From JAVKFF01 sp040226215 (GTDB lineage Bacteria; Pseudomonadota; Alphaproteobacteria; DSM-16000; Inquilinaceae), in the NCBI GenBank assembly GCA_040226215.1, contig JAVKFF010000061.1, positions 1 through 15,029 of the forward strand: 15,029 bases of DNA, written 5' to 3'. How positions within the stretch are numbered: position 1 is the stretch's first letter; each line of letters opens with the position of its first letter. The translations under genes and the position numbers were made by a program. Shown piece by piece: positions 6,815-13,645 of this stretch. The notes under the pieces were generated by a model. That model saw nothing but the letters and a program-made list of their open reading frames with translations. It made no database searches and had not been told where the DNA came from.

Positions 6815-6890
6815 GTCCCCTTCGTCTAGAGGCCTAGGACACCGCCCTCTCACGGCGGCAACAGGGGTTCGAATCCCCTAGGGGACGCCA
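6815..6890 (+). tRNA. tRNA-Glu (anticodon CUC)
   Basis: A full 76-nt cloverleaf can be drawn. The acceptor stem pairs GTCCCCT (6815-6821) with AGGGGAC (6880-6886), followed by discriminator G and an encoded CCA (6888-6890). The anticodon stem is CCGCC/GGCGG around the loop CTCTCAC, giving anticodon CTC at 6849-6851, which reads the GAG codon. The T arm is AGGGG-TTCGAAT-CCCCT. The D-arm sequence GTCTAGAGGCCTAGGAC is typical of tRNA-Glu. No adjacent integrase or duplicated 3' end was seen, so it is not serving as an integration site here. Confidence 0.97.
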
Positions 6891-6921
6891 CCACCGCCTT
6901 CACTTGATTGCGCCGTTTCGT

Positions 6922-6950
6922 GGCGCCCGCGGTTTATTCCGCGGGACGCC
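6922..6950. terminator. Strong hairpin between tRNA-Glu and the frameshifted gene
   Basis: GGCG-CCCGCGG (6922-6932) pairs with CCGCGGG-A-CGCC (6939-6950). The stem is 11 bp with one bulged A and a 6-nt loop, TTTATT on the plus strand. The TAA stop of the minus-strand frameshifted gene lies in this loop. It could end transcripts from both sides, but neither strand has a following T-run. An alternative hairpin GCGCC/GGCGC (6910-6926) competes with it. Confidence 0.35.
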
Positions 6951-7214
6951 ATGTGAATGATTGCACCATGCCGGTCGGCGTGAGGCCGTTGGCGTAGTCG
7001 ACGACGAGTTCCAGGCGTCCTGTACGGTCGCCAGGATCGGCTCCGTCCACCACGTTGCTGTCGCCGGCGCGGAGAGTCCGCAGCCGCCGTTCGGGCTGTC
7101 GAGATCGGGCACGATCACCTCCACCATCATCTTGCCGCTGCCCAGCGGCGGCACCGAGGCGAGCACGCGGCAGTCGTCGAAGAACGACGCGGCAGTGCCC
7201 GCCGTCGCAGCCGA
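6934..7214 (-). pseudogene. Frameshifted remnant of a small unrecognised protein gene
   Basis: Two minus-strand frames each look coding over adjacent stretches. From about 7190 to 7077 the frame reads SFFDDCRVLASVPPLGSG, then KMMVEVIVPDLDSPNGGCGL, with nearly all codons ending in G or C. From about 7074 to 6934 a different frame reads RAGDSNVVDGADPGDRTG, LELVVDYANGLTPTG and MVQSFTWRPAE, then TAA. Removing two bases from CTCTCC at 7071-7076 would join them as GGCGLRAGDSN, consistent with a CT dinucleotide duplication. The 5' end is undefined. No credible start with a ribosome site was found before the osmC-like promoter region, so a second truncation is possible. The family is not recognised. 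A sequencing error at 7071-7076 is the main alternative. Confidence 0.5.
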
Positions 7215-7224
7215 GGCACGCCAG

Positions 7225-7244
7225 CCTTCTCCGGGCGGGGAAGG
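7225..7244. other. Inverted repeat upstream of the OsmC-like gene
   Basis: CCTTCTCC (7225-7232) and GGGGAAGG (7237-7244) pair with one G-T wobble around GGGC. It lies about 80 bases before the OsmC-like start, in the intergenic region. It resembles the short GC-rich palindromes common between genes in GC-rich proteobacteria; a role is not shown. Confidence 0.3.
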
Positions 7245-7320
7245 TTCGCCTAGACTGGTGGCCGGATCGGGCGATCGCCGCAAGAAGGCGGGCGGCGGCG
7301 CAGACCAAGGAGAGGGAGCC

Positions 7321-7824
7321 ATGAAGGCGGACGAACTCAGGGCCATGCAGGCGCCGCACAAGGCGCGCTACCGCGACGATCCGGCGACGGCCGTGGTGAC
7401 GCTGAAGGCGGAGGGCCGGCTCGGCGAAGGTGTCACATGCTCGGTCGAGACCGGCCGTGCGCTGGTCGAGGCCGGCCTGCATCCGGCCACCGGCGGCAGC
7501 GGCCTGCAGGCGTGTTCCGGCGACATGCTGCTGGAAGCGCTGGTCGCCTGCGCCGGCGTGACGCTCTCGGCCGTCGCCACGGCGCTGGAGATCGACCTGC
7601 GCGGCGGCACGGTCTCGGCGGAGGGCGACCTCGACTTCCGCGGCACGCTGGGCGTGGCGAAGGAGGCGCCGGTGGGCTTCCGCGAGATCAGGCTGGCCTT
7701 CGCGCTGGACACGGATGCCGGCGAGGAGCAATTGGCCACGCTGATGAAGCTGACCGAGCGCTATTGCGTGGTCTACCAGACGCTCCGAAACCCGCCGGCG
7801 ATCGCGGTCGCGCGGACCGGTTGA
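7321..7824 (+). CDS. OsmC/Ohr-family peroxiredoxin-like protein
   Basis: This 167-residue cytoplasmic protein starts at the ATG at 7321 with AAGGAGA just upstream. The frame is open further 5' to 6961, but that part reads as a shadow of the antisense remnant. The OsmC fold is supported by GDMLLEALVACAGVTLSAVA, whose Cys77 matches the peroxidatic cysteine, and by ERYCVVYQTL, whose Cys149 matches the second conserved cysteine. A third cysteine, Cys65, lies in QACSGD. Family members reduce organic hydroperoxides with a Cys-Cys pair, but many paralogues have unknown substrates. The call is therefore OsmC-like rather than OsmC or Ohr. It is monocistronic and converges with the VOC-fold gene 52 bp downstream. 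No clear promoter was identified. Confidence 0.85.
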   Translation: MKADELRAMQAPHKARYRDDPATAVVTLKAEGRLGEGVTCSVETGRALVEAGLHPATGGSGLQACSGDMLLEALVACAGVTLSAVATALEIDLRGGTVSAEGDLDFRGTLGVAKEAPVGFREIRLAFALDTDAGEEQLATLMKLTERYCVVYQTLRNPPAIAVARTG

Positions 7825-7860
7825 GGCCCCCAAATTAGGCTCCCTATCTCAGGCTCCCCA

Positions 7861-7886
7861 CCTGCCAGGCCCCGCCTCAGGGCAGG
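7861..7886. terminator. Compound hairpin between convergent osmC-like and VOC genes
   Basis: CCTGCC (7861-7866) pairs with GGCAGG (7881-7886), enclosing an inner GGC/GCC stem. It overlaps the last codons and stop of the minus-strand gene and lies 36 bases past the OsmC-like stop. It could act on both transcripts. It lacks a T-run, so confidence is low. Confidence 0.25.
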
Positions 7887-8272
7887 TTGAGCTGCCAGGA
7901 GACGCCGAAGCGGTCCTCCACCCAGGCGAAGCGCCGGCTGAAACCGTAGTCGTCGGGCGGCATGAGGAAGCGGCCGTCCCGGGCGAGGGCGGCGAGCGCG
8001 GTCTCGAAGCCCTCGGCCGAGCCGCAGTCGACGAACAGCGAGGTGGCGGGCGTGAAGGTGAAGTCGTGCGTCGCCGGGCTGTCGTGCAGCACCAGCCGGT
8101 GCCCGCCGATCGACAGCCGTGCCGACCAGATGCGGCCGGCCATCTCGCCACTGTCCGCGCCATGGCGCTGGATCTCGCCGACCTCGGCCGAGGCGAAGCA
8201 GTCCGCATACAGGCGAAGCGCGGCCTCGGCCTCGCCCTTGAACATCAGGAAGGTCATCGCGGACTCGGACAA
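7877..8272 (-). CDS. PhnB-like VOC-fold (glyoxalase superfamily) protein
   Basis: The 131-residue protein belongs to the PhnB/3-demethylubiquinone methyltransferase-like branch of the VOC superfamily. MTFLMFKGEAEAALRLY at the start, DFTFTPATSLFVDC in the middle and the end block PPDDYGFSRRFAWVEDRFG then VSWQLNL are diagnostic. Members are small dimeric beta-alpha-beta-beta-beta proteins of mostly unknown substrate. The start is chosen as TTG at 8272 because GGGAGA lies six bases upstream (8279-8284). The ATG at 8257, five codons in, has no ribosome site. The longer open frame to 8752 is an antisense shadow of the regulator gene. It is divergent from the GntR-type regulator operon. Confidence 0.85.
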   Translation of the reverse strand: MSESAMTFLMFKGEAEAALRLYADCFASAEVGEIQRHGADSGEMAGRIWSARLSIGGHRLVLHDSPATHDFTFTPATSLFVDCGSAEGFETALAALARDGRFLMPPDDYGFSRRFAWVEDRFGVSWQLNLP

Positions 8273-8399
8273 GCTCGGTCTCCCGGTGGTTGGCTGTGGG
8301 GAGCCCTCCTCGCACCGGTACGGCGGAGGATCAAGGCCAGTGGCGGAACGAGCGGCCGCAAGGGGTTGCACGGCGGGGTGGCGTTGGTCAAAGTAGCCT

Positions 8400-8424
8400 A
8401 TTGGTAAGGCCAATTCTGGCCAAT
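8400..8424. promoter_or_regulatory. Candidate GntR/FadR-type operator with phased half-sites
   Basis: ATTGG at 8400-8404 is followed by CCAAT at 8410-8414 and CCAAT at 8420-8424, each starting exactly 10 bp after the previous one. The first two form ATTGG-TAAGG-CCAAT. Its core TGGTAAGGCCA matches the FadR-subfamily pattern TGGT-NNN-ACCA at all but one specified position. It lies between the divergent VOC gene and the FCD regulator gene, 135 bp before the regulator start, where an autoregulatory operator would be expected. Confidence 0.5.
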
Positions 8425-8558
8425 GGCGATCCGACGCCGGGCGAGGCAGCGATGGCGGAGACACGACAAGGGGCGCGGCGGACGGTGCGGGCGGTTTGGC
8501 GTGCCGGGTGGTCTCGCCGCGCCGCCGCCGGCGATCGGACGACCGGCGGGTGGCGCGA

Positions 8559-9326
8559 ATGACGGCGGACGCGGCCGGCTTCACGCCGATCGCGCGCGAA
8601 AGCCTGGCGGAGAAGGTGGCGCGCCGCATCCTGGCGATGGTGCGCGCGGGCGAATTGGGGCCGGGCGACCAGCTGCCGCCGGAACGCGACCTGGCGGCGC
8701 GGCTGCAGGTCAGCCGGCCCAGCGTGCGCGAGGCGCTGCGCGGGCTCGCCATCCTCGGCGTGGTGCGCAGCCGCCAGGGCGGCGGCGCCTACATCTCCGG
8801 TCTCGACGCGGCCGACCTTCTGGAGCCGCTGCAGTTCTACCTGACGCTCGACCAGATCGCCGTCGACCAGCTCTACGAGGCGCGCCAGGCGATAGAGACC
8901 ACGGTCGCCAGGCTCGCCGCCGGGCGCATCACGGAGGCGGCGATCGAGGAGTTGGCCGGCATGCTGGCGCCGCAACGCCGGCTGACCGGCGACCCGGCCG
9001 CCTTCCGGACCTCCGACCTCGCCTTCCACGAGATCATCTGGCGGAGCTGCGGCAACCCGTTCATGGAGCGCGTTGCCCGCTCGCTGAACCTGCTCGGCAT
9101 GGACTACCGGCAACGCGTGGCCGAGACACCGGCCGTTCTGGGCGGCAGCATCGACGATCACGAGCGTCTGGTGGAGGCGTTTCGGGCGCGCTCGCCCGAG
9201 GCGGCGGCGACGGCGATGGCGGCGCACATGCTCAGCTCGCACCGGTCGACGCTGGCGGGCCTGCCACCGGCCGTGGTGGATGAACCGGCAATCCGGGACA
9301 CCAGGGGAGCGAGGAAACACCCATGA
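8559..9326 (+). CDS. GntR-family transcriptional regulator, FadR/FCD subfamily
   Basis: The 255-residue regulator has an N-terminal winged helix (about 14-80) with the GntR signature LPPERDLAARLQVSRPSVREAL and wing GVVRSRQGGGAYI. A C-terminal all-helical FCD effector domain follows (about 95-228). Asp153 and His157 (SDLAFHEII), His201 (DDHERL) and His223 (AAHML) fit the usual FCD metal/carboxylate site. Relatives are mostly repressors that respond to organic acids or sugar acids. The start at 8559 (MTADAAGF) is chosen over an arginine-rich upstream extension; its ribosome site is weak. The stop overlaps the SDR start as ATGA (9323-9326), so they are translationally coupled. The regulator probably controls this operon through the site at 8400-8424. 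Confidence 0.92.
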   Translation: MTADAAGFTPIARESLAEKVARRILAMVRAGELGPGDQLPPERDLAARLQVSRPSVREALRGLAILGVVRSRQGGGAYISGLDAADLLEPLQFYLTLDQIAVDQLYEARQAIETTVARLAAGRITEAAIEELAGMLAPQRRLTGDPAAFRTSDLAFHEIIWRSCGNPFMERVARSLNLLGMDYRQRVAETPAVLGGSIDDHERLVEAFRARSPEAAATAMAAHMLSSHRSTLAGLPPAVVDEPAIRDTRGARKHP

Positions 9327-10063
9327 ACCAGATCGATCTTTCCGGCCGGCGGGCCGTCGTCACCGGCGGTGCCCAGGGTATCGGCCTCGCCGTCGCCAGA
9401 CGGCTCGCCGCGTCGGGCGCCAGCCTGGCGCTGTGGGACGTCGACCAGGCGCAGCTCGATGCCGCCAAGGCCGATGTCGCGGCGGCGGTCTTCCCGGTGG
9501 ACGTGACCGACCACGCGGCGGTCGAGAAGGTGGCGGCCGGCACCGTCGACGCCCTTGGCGGCATCGACATCCTGGTGCACAGCGCAGGCATCGCCGGCGC
9601 CAACGCGACCGTCGAGGACTATCCGGTCGCGGAGTGGCGGCGCGTCGTCGACATCGATCTCAACGGCACCTTCTTCGTCAACCGCGCCGTGGTGCCGCTG
9701 ATGAAGGCCCAGGGCTATGGCCGCATCGTCAACATCGCCTCGATCGCCGGCAAGGAGGGCAATCCCAACGCCTCTGCCTATTCCGCCGCCAAGGCCGGCG
9801 TGATCGCGCTGACCAAGTCGCTGGGCAAGGAGCTCGCCGGCCACGACATCGCCGTCAACTGCGTGACGCCGGCCGCCGCGCGCACCCGCATCTTCGACCA
9901 GATGACCGAGCAGCACATCGCCTTCATGCTCTCCAAGATCCCGCGCAACCGCTTCCTGGAGGTCGACGAGGCGGCGGCCATGGTCGCCTGGCTGGTCAGC
10001 CAGGAGAACTCCTTCACCACCGGCGCGGTCTTCGACCTCTCCGGTGGCCGCGCCACCTACTGA
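9323..10063 (+). CDS. SDR-family NAD(P)-dependent dehydrogenase
   Basis: This is a 246-residue classical short-chain dehydrogenase. TGGAQGIG (14-21) is the nucleotide-binding loop. Asp39 after the second strand favours NAD over NADP. The NNAG motif appears as HSAG (86-89). The catalytic tetrad is Asn114 (DLNGTF), Ser140 (IASIAG), Tyr153 and Lys157 (YSAAK). The end VFDLSGGRATY is shared by SDRs of sugar and hydroxyacid catabolism and by some 3-oxoacyl-ACP reductase-like enzymes. The substrate is likely a hydroxyl-bearing small molecule, not otherwise readable. GAGGAA sits upstream of the ATG. The start overlaps the regulator stop by 4 bp, and the oxidoreductase gene follows after 27 bp, which indicates one operon. 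Confidence 0.93.
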   Translation: MNQIDLSGRRAVVTGGAQGIGLAVARRLAASGASLALWDVDQAQLDAAKADVAAAVFPVDVTDHAAVEKVAAGTVDALGGIDILVHSAGIAGANATVEDYPVAEWRRVVDIDLNGTFFVNRAVVPLMKAQGYGRIVNIASIAGKEGNPNASAYSAAKAGVIALTKSLGKELAGHDIAVNCVTPAAARTRIFDQMTEQHIAFMLSKIPRNRFLEVDEAAAMVAWLVSQENSFTTGAVFDLSGGRATY

Positions 10064-10090
10064 CCGCGGTCCGGACGGGGAGCGGAAGGC

Positions 10091-11149
10091 ATGGCGGAAC
10101 GGGCCAGGATCGCGGTGCTGGGGGCCGGCTGGTGGGCGACCCAGCACCATATTCCCAATCTCAAGGCGCGGTCGGAGGTCGAGCTGGTCGGCGTCTGCCG
10201 TCTCGGGGCCGATGAGCTGAAGCTGGTGCAGGAGCGCTTCGGGTTCGGCTTCGCCTCGGAGGACTTCGTGGAGGTGCTGGACCGGTCGCGGCCAGACGGA
10301 GTCGTCGTCTCCTCGCCGCACGTCGCCCATTTCGAGAACGCCATGGCCGCGCTCGACCGGGGTGCGCACGTGCTGATCGAGAAGCCGATGTGCACGACGG
10401 CCGAGCAGGCGCGAGCGCTGGAGCGTCATGCTGCCGAGCTAGGCCTGGAGATCGTCGTGCCGCACGGCTTCAACTTCACGCGCTACATGCCCGCCGCGGC
10501 CGACATGATCGCCCGTGGCCGCATCGGCGACGTACGGCATGTCTCGGCCCAGATGGGCTCCGCCCTGCTCGACCTGTTCGGCGGCGAGCCGATGCTTGAG
10601 ACGAGCGCGCACACCTTCCGGCCGCCGCCCTCGACCTGGGCCGATCCGAAGCGGGCGGGCGGCTATGGCTGGGGTCAGCTGTCGCACCTGCTGGGGGCGC
10701 TGTTCCGTGTCGTGCCCATCGACCCCGATCGGATCTTCGCGCGAACCGGCCTGTCACCGACCGGCGTCGACTATTTCGATGCCGCCGTGCTGACATTGGC
10801 GAACGGCGCCACGGTCTCGCTCTCCGGATCGGCGGCGGTGCCCAAGCACATCGGCTCCCATATCGATCTGCGCATCTACGGCACGGATGGCGCGGTCTTC
10901 CTCGATGTCGAGCGGGAGCGTCTGGAGTTGCGCCGGCAGGATGGCGCGGACGAGGTCGTACCGCTGGCGCCGGGCGAGGGCCGCAAATCCTATTCGACCC
11001 GGCCGCCGATCGACGCGCTGGTCGATCTCTGCCTCGGCCGGCCGATCGCGAACCAGGCGGACGCGACGGTAGGACGGCGCACGGTCGAGGTGCTCGACGC
11101 GCTCTACCGCTCGGCCGAAAGCGGCCGCCAGGAGCCCTGCGCTGCCTGA
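10091..11149 (+). CDS. Gfo/Idh/MocA-family oxidoreductase
   Basis: The 352-residue protein has an N-terminal Rossmann domain with VLGAGWWATQHHIPNL (9-24) and the family motif EKP at 97-99 (HVLIEKPMCTT). A C-terminal alpha/beta domain follows, with GGYGWGQLSHLLGALF in the usual substrate-histidine region. Members oxidise or reduce sugars, inositols and related compounds with a bound nicotinamide cofactor. The ATG at 10091 has GGAAGG close upstream. It is third in the regulator-SDR-oxidoreductase operon. Two dehydrogenases behind one FCD regulator suggest sequential oxidation of a polyol or sugar-like substrate. No kinase or aldolase follows, so the pathway is incomplete here or feeds a general route. 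Confidence 0.92.
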   Translation: MAERARIAVLGAGWWATQHHIPNLKARSEVELVGVCRLGADELKLVQERFGFGFASEDFVEVLDRSRPDGVVVSSPHVAHFENAMAALDRGAHVLIEKPMCTTAEQARALERHAAELGLEIVVPHGFNFTRYMPAAADMIARGRIGDVRHVSAQMGSALLDLFGGEPMLETSAHTFRPPPSTWADPKRAGGYGWGQLSHLLGALFRVVPIDPDRIFARTGLSPTGVDYFDAAVLTLANGATVSLSGSAAVPKHIGSHIDLRIYGTDGAVFLDVERERLELRRQDGADEVVPLAPGEGRKSYSTRPPIDALVDLCLGRPIANQADATVGRRTVEVLDALYRSAESGRQEPCAA

Positions 11150-11350
11150 CGGCGCAGGCGTGCTGGAATCCCGTCGCAACACCGGACGTAACGGGGCCTC
11201 TGGATGCCCTCTTCGGTGATGGGCGATGTGACATTTTCACGCAAGAAGCGTTTTTGACGCCACCTTTGTCGGATTGCCGCATCCGAACGCCGTCTCCGCC
11301 TGGAATTCCCCGAAAGCACTGTCGGAACCAGGGCACGGGAGTACGGGGAC

Positions 11351-11662
11351 ATGGGAGCACCAGCCTATGACGCCACTCGGCAGTCGGTCATCTTTCGGCC
11401 ACGCGAGAAGGCGGCAGGCGCGCCGTCGCGTTATGCCATTACGCTCGACGCGCTGGAGCAGCGCTTCGGCGCGGCCTGGCCCGGGGGCAACGCGGTCGAG
11501 ACCTTTCTGCAACATGCCGAAGTCATTTACGACGTCGCCGAACGCAAGGCGACCGCGCCACCCGCCGCCGGGCGGGCAGATGCCGGCGAGACGGAGGCGC
11601 TGGTCGTTCTGACGACGGCAGATTTTCTCGAGGAGGAGGGGCTGTTCTTCTACACCGGCTGA
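11351..11662 (+). CDS. DUF1488-like small protein
   Basis: The 103-residue protein starts at the ATG at 11351 after GGGGA. Its layout resembles DUF1488 as I recall it: YDATRQSVIFR opening, a RYAITLDALEQRFG strand-helix, FLQHAEVIYDVAERK helix, then VVLTTADF. The function of that family is unknown. It is read in the same direction as the oxidoreductase operon, but after a 200-bp gap, so it may be separate. The gap 11150-11350 holds only a short ACGC-AAGAA-GCGT stem with five Ts (11239-11255), possibly a weak terminator. Its last 13 bases overlap the 3' end of the convergent TRAP permease gene (11650-11662). Confidence 0.65.
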   Translation: MGAPAYDATRQSVIFRPREKAAGAPSRYAITLDALEQRFGAAWPGGNAVETFLQHAEVIYDVAERKATAPPAAGRADAGETEALVVLTTADFLEEEGLFFYTG

Positions 11663-13509
11663 CGACGACCGGCCATGCTGCGTCCCCGCAATACAACGAC
11701 CGAGCCGACGAGAAGCGCCAATCCCGCGCCGCGCATCGCCAAGCGCAATACTTCCAGCTCCGGGGATAGCACGGGCAGGACGAGGAGAACGGCGGCACCG
11801 ATGAAGGTGAGGCGCCAGAGCCTGGAGAGCGGCACCACCAGCCAGCCCGCGAAGGCGACGGCAAGCGCGAAGGTGGCGGCGAAGGCGAAGCCCACATGCT
11901 GCACGATCTCGCCGACCGCGCCCATCAGCAGGATGCCGGGCGCGTAGATGAACAGGAAGGGCACGAAGACCTTCACGAAGCCGAGGCGGATGGCCTGCAT
12001 GGCGGTCTGGTTGGGCCCGGCCTGGGCGATCGAGGCGCCGGCATAGGCGGCCACGGCGACCGGCGGCGTGATGGCCGACAGGAGGCCGTAATAGAAGATG
12101 AACAGATGGGCGCCGAGGATCGGCACGCCGAATTCCACCAGGGCCGGCGCGATCAGCGTGGCCAGCAGCAGATAGGCGATCGAGGTCGGCATGCCGAGGC
12201 CGAGCACGAAGGAGGCGACCATGGTGATCAGCAGCACCAGCAGCAGATCGTCGCCGCCGACCGCCAGGATCAGGCCGGAGAGCTTCGGGCCGAGGCCGGT
12301 CAGGGTGAGCATGCCGATGAGGATGCCGGCCGCCGCCACCGCGGCGATGACGATCATGATGACCTTGAGAGTCTCCACCGCGACCTCGACCAGGCCCCAG
12401 AGGCCGATGCGCGTCTCGCTGCGCAGCAGCGACAGGGCATAGGTCAGCACGATGGCGTAGACCGCTGCCTTGGTGGGCGTGAACCCCCAGAACAGCAGGC
12501 CGATCAGCACGAAGAACGGCAGCAGCATGTAGCCCTTGTGGGCCAGCACGGGCCATACGGACGGCACCTCCTTCGGGTCGAGGCGCGAGAGGTTCTCCCG
12601 GCCCGCCTCCAGGCGTACCGAGACCAGCATGGCGAAGATGTAGAGCAGTGCCGGGACGAGCGCGGCGATGGCGATCTCGCGATAGGGGATGCCCGTGAAC
12701 TCGGCCATCAGGAAGGCCGCGGCGCCCATGATGGGCGGCGTGATCTGGCCGGCCGACGAGGCCGCCGCCTCGATCCCGCCGGCGACTTCCGGCCGGTAGC
12801 CGGTGCGCTTCATCAGCGGGATGGTGAAGGTGCCGGTGGTCACCACGTTGGCGACGGCGCTGCCGTTGATCGAGCTGACGAAGGCGCTGGAGACGACGGC
12901 GGTCAGCGCCGGACCGCCCTGAACCCGGCCGGTCAGCGCGTAGGCGAGCTGGACGAAGACCTCGCCCATGCCGGTCTTGATCAGAAGCACGCCGAGCAGG
13001 GAGAAGAGGAAGATGTAGGTCGCCGCCACGCCCATGGGAATGCCGAACAGCCCCTCGGTTGACAGCAGCAGGTGGCTGGCGATGCGGCCGGTCGAATAGC
13101 CGGCATGGCCGTAGGTGCCGGGGATCACGTAGCCGAAATAGGCGTATGCCAGGGCGACGCCGATGACGATCACCATGGCCCAGCCGACATAGGCGCGCAC
13201 CATGATCAGCACGACCGCGACGATGGCGACGACGAGGTAGCGGTCGGTTTCCGAGGCGATCGAGCCCGAGCGGATGATGTCGAAATAGTTCTCGGTCAGG
13301 TAGGGACCGGGGATGAGCGCGACAAGGGCGCAGGCGTAGAAAAGCAGCCGCAGCCAGAGCCGTCGCTGCTGCAGGGCCAGCATCAGGAAGCCGACGGTGA
13401 CGGCACCGGAGAAGAACATCGCGCGCAGCAGCAGCGCCGTCCAGCCGCCGAAATAGGCGACCCACAGCGCGAAGCCGGCCGTCGCCGCCGACAGCAGCGC
13501 GATCAGCAC
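11650..13509 (-). CDS. TRAP transporter permease, fused 4TM/12TM (TAXI-associated)
   Basis: The 619-residue polytopic membrane protein combines the small DctQ-like and large DctM-like TRAP subunits. The first third has hydrophobic helices of the 4TM part. The remainder has conserved DctM features: GSAVANVVTTGTFTIPLMKR, SAGQITPPIMGAAAFLMAEF, LGLGMPTSIAYLLLATLIAP and GLLSAITPPVAVAAYAGASI. It imports a substrate delivered by the periplasmic TAXI protein, driven by a sodium or proton gradient. The annotated start is GTG at 13509, with no ribosome site. The frame is open upstream to the TAXI stop and reads protein-like (LAGKIDGLDPAALAIPERR), so the true N-terminus may lie earlier at a rare start. 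The last 13 bases overlap a convergent gene. Confidence 0.93.
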   Translation of the reverse strand: MLIALLSAATAGFALWVAYFGGWTALLLRAMFFSGAVTVGFLMLALQQRRLWLRLLFYACALVALIPGPYLTENYFDIIRSGSIASETDRYLVVAIVAVVLIMVRAYVGWAMVIVIGVALAYAYFGYVIPGTYGHAGYSTGRIASHLLLSTEGLFGIPMGVAATYIFLFSLLGVLLIKTGMGEVFVQLAYALTGRVQGGPALTAVVSSAFVSSINGSAVANVVTTGTFTIPLMKRTGYRPEVAGGIEAAASSAGQITPPIMGAAAFLMAEFTGIPYREIAIAALVPALLYIFAMLVSVRLEAGRENLSRLDPKEVPSVWPVLAHKGYMLLPFFVLIGLLFWGFTPTKAAVYAIVLTYALSLLRSETRIGLWGLVEVAVETLKVIMIVIAAVAAAGILIGMLTLTGLGPKLSGLILAVGGDDLLLVLLITMVASFVLGLGMPTSIAYLLLATLIAPALVEFGVPILGAHLFIFYYGLLSAITPPVAVAAYAGASIAQAGPNQTAMQAIRLGFVKVFVPFLFIYAPGILLMGAVGEIVQHVGFAFAATFALAVAFAGWLVVPLSRLWRLTFIGAAVLLVLPVLSPELEVLRLAMRGAGLALLVGSVVVLRGRSMAGRRQPV

Positions 13510-13593
13510 CAGCAGAAGACGCCGCTCCGGAATGGCCAGCGCGGCCGGGTCCAGCCCGTCGATCTTGCCGGCGAGCCAGGACCACGGGCCGCG

Positions 13594-13630
13594 CGGGCCG
13601 GAACCGGAAGCTGGCTTCCGGCCCGGCCCG
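13594..13630 (-). other. Strong intercistronic hairpin between TAXI and TRAP permease genes
   Basis: GGGCCGG-AA-CCGGAAG (13595-13610), a CTGG loop and CTTCCGG-C-CCGGCCC (13615-13629) form two 7-bp helices separated by a small internal loop, with an extra C-G pair at 13594/13630. It starts 16 bases after the TAXI stop. Such structures between a binding-protein gene and its permease genes often stabilise the upstream mRNA and lower permease expression. No T-run follows. Confidence 0.55.
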
Positions 13631-13645
13631 TCGGCGGGTGGCTGG

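Noticed and set aside
6815..6890. tRNA-Glu as an integration site of a mobile island
   Set aside because: No integrase, no duplicate of the tRNA 3' end and no change in base composition are visible in the flanks.
7071..7076. Programmed -1 ribosomal frameshift at CTCTCC
   Set aside because: No slippery heptamer of the usual kind is present at the switch point. A dinucleotide duplication explains the frame change more simply.
6961..7320. N-terminal extension of the OsmC-like protein
   Set aside because: The ATG at 7321 has a good ribosome site and starts the conserved domain. The upstream part is antisense to the codon-biased remnant gene.
11228..11242. CRP/FNR-like TGTGA...TCAC site before the DUF1488-like gene
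   Set aside because: The arms are separated by five bases rather than six, and no promoter was found at a suitable distance.
11237..13585. A 782-codon minus-strand frame over the TRAP permease
   Set aside because: It is arginine/glycine-rich and is a frame-shifted shadow of the permease, which has the recognisable membrane helices and motifs.
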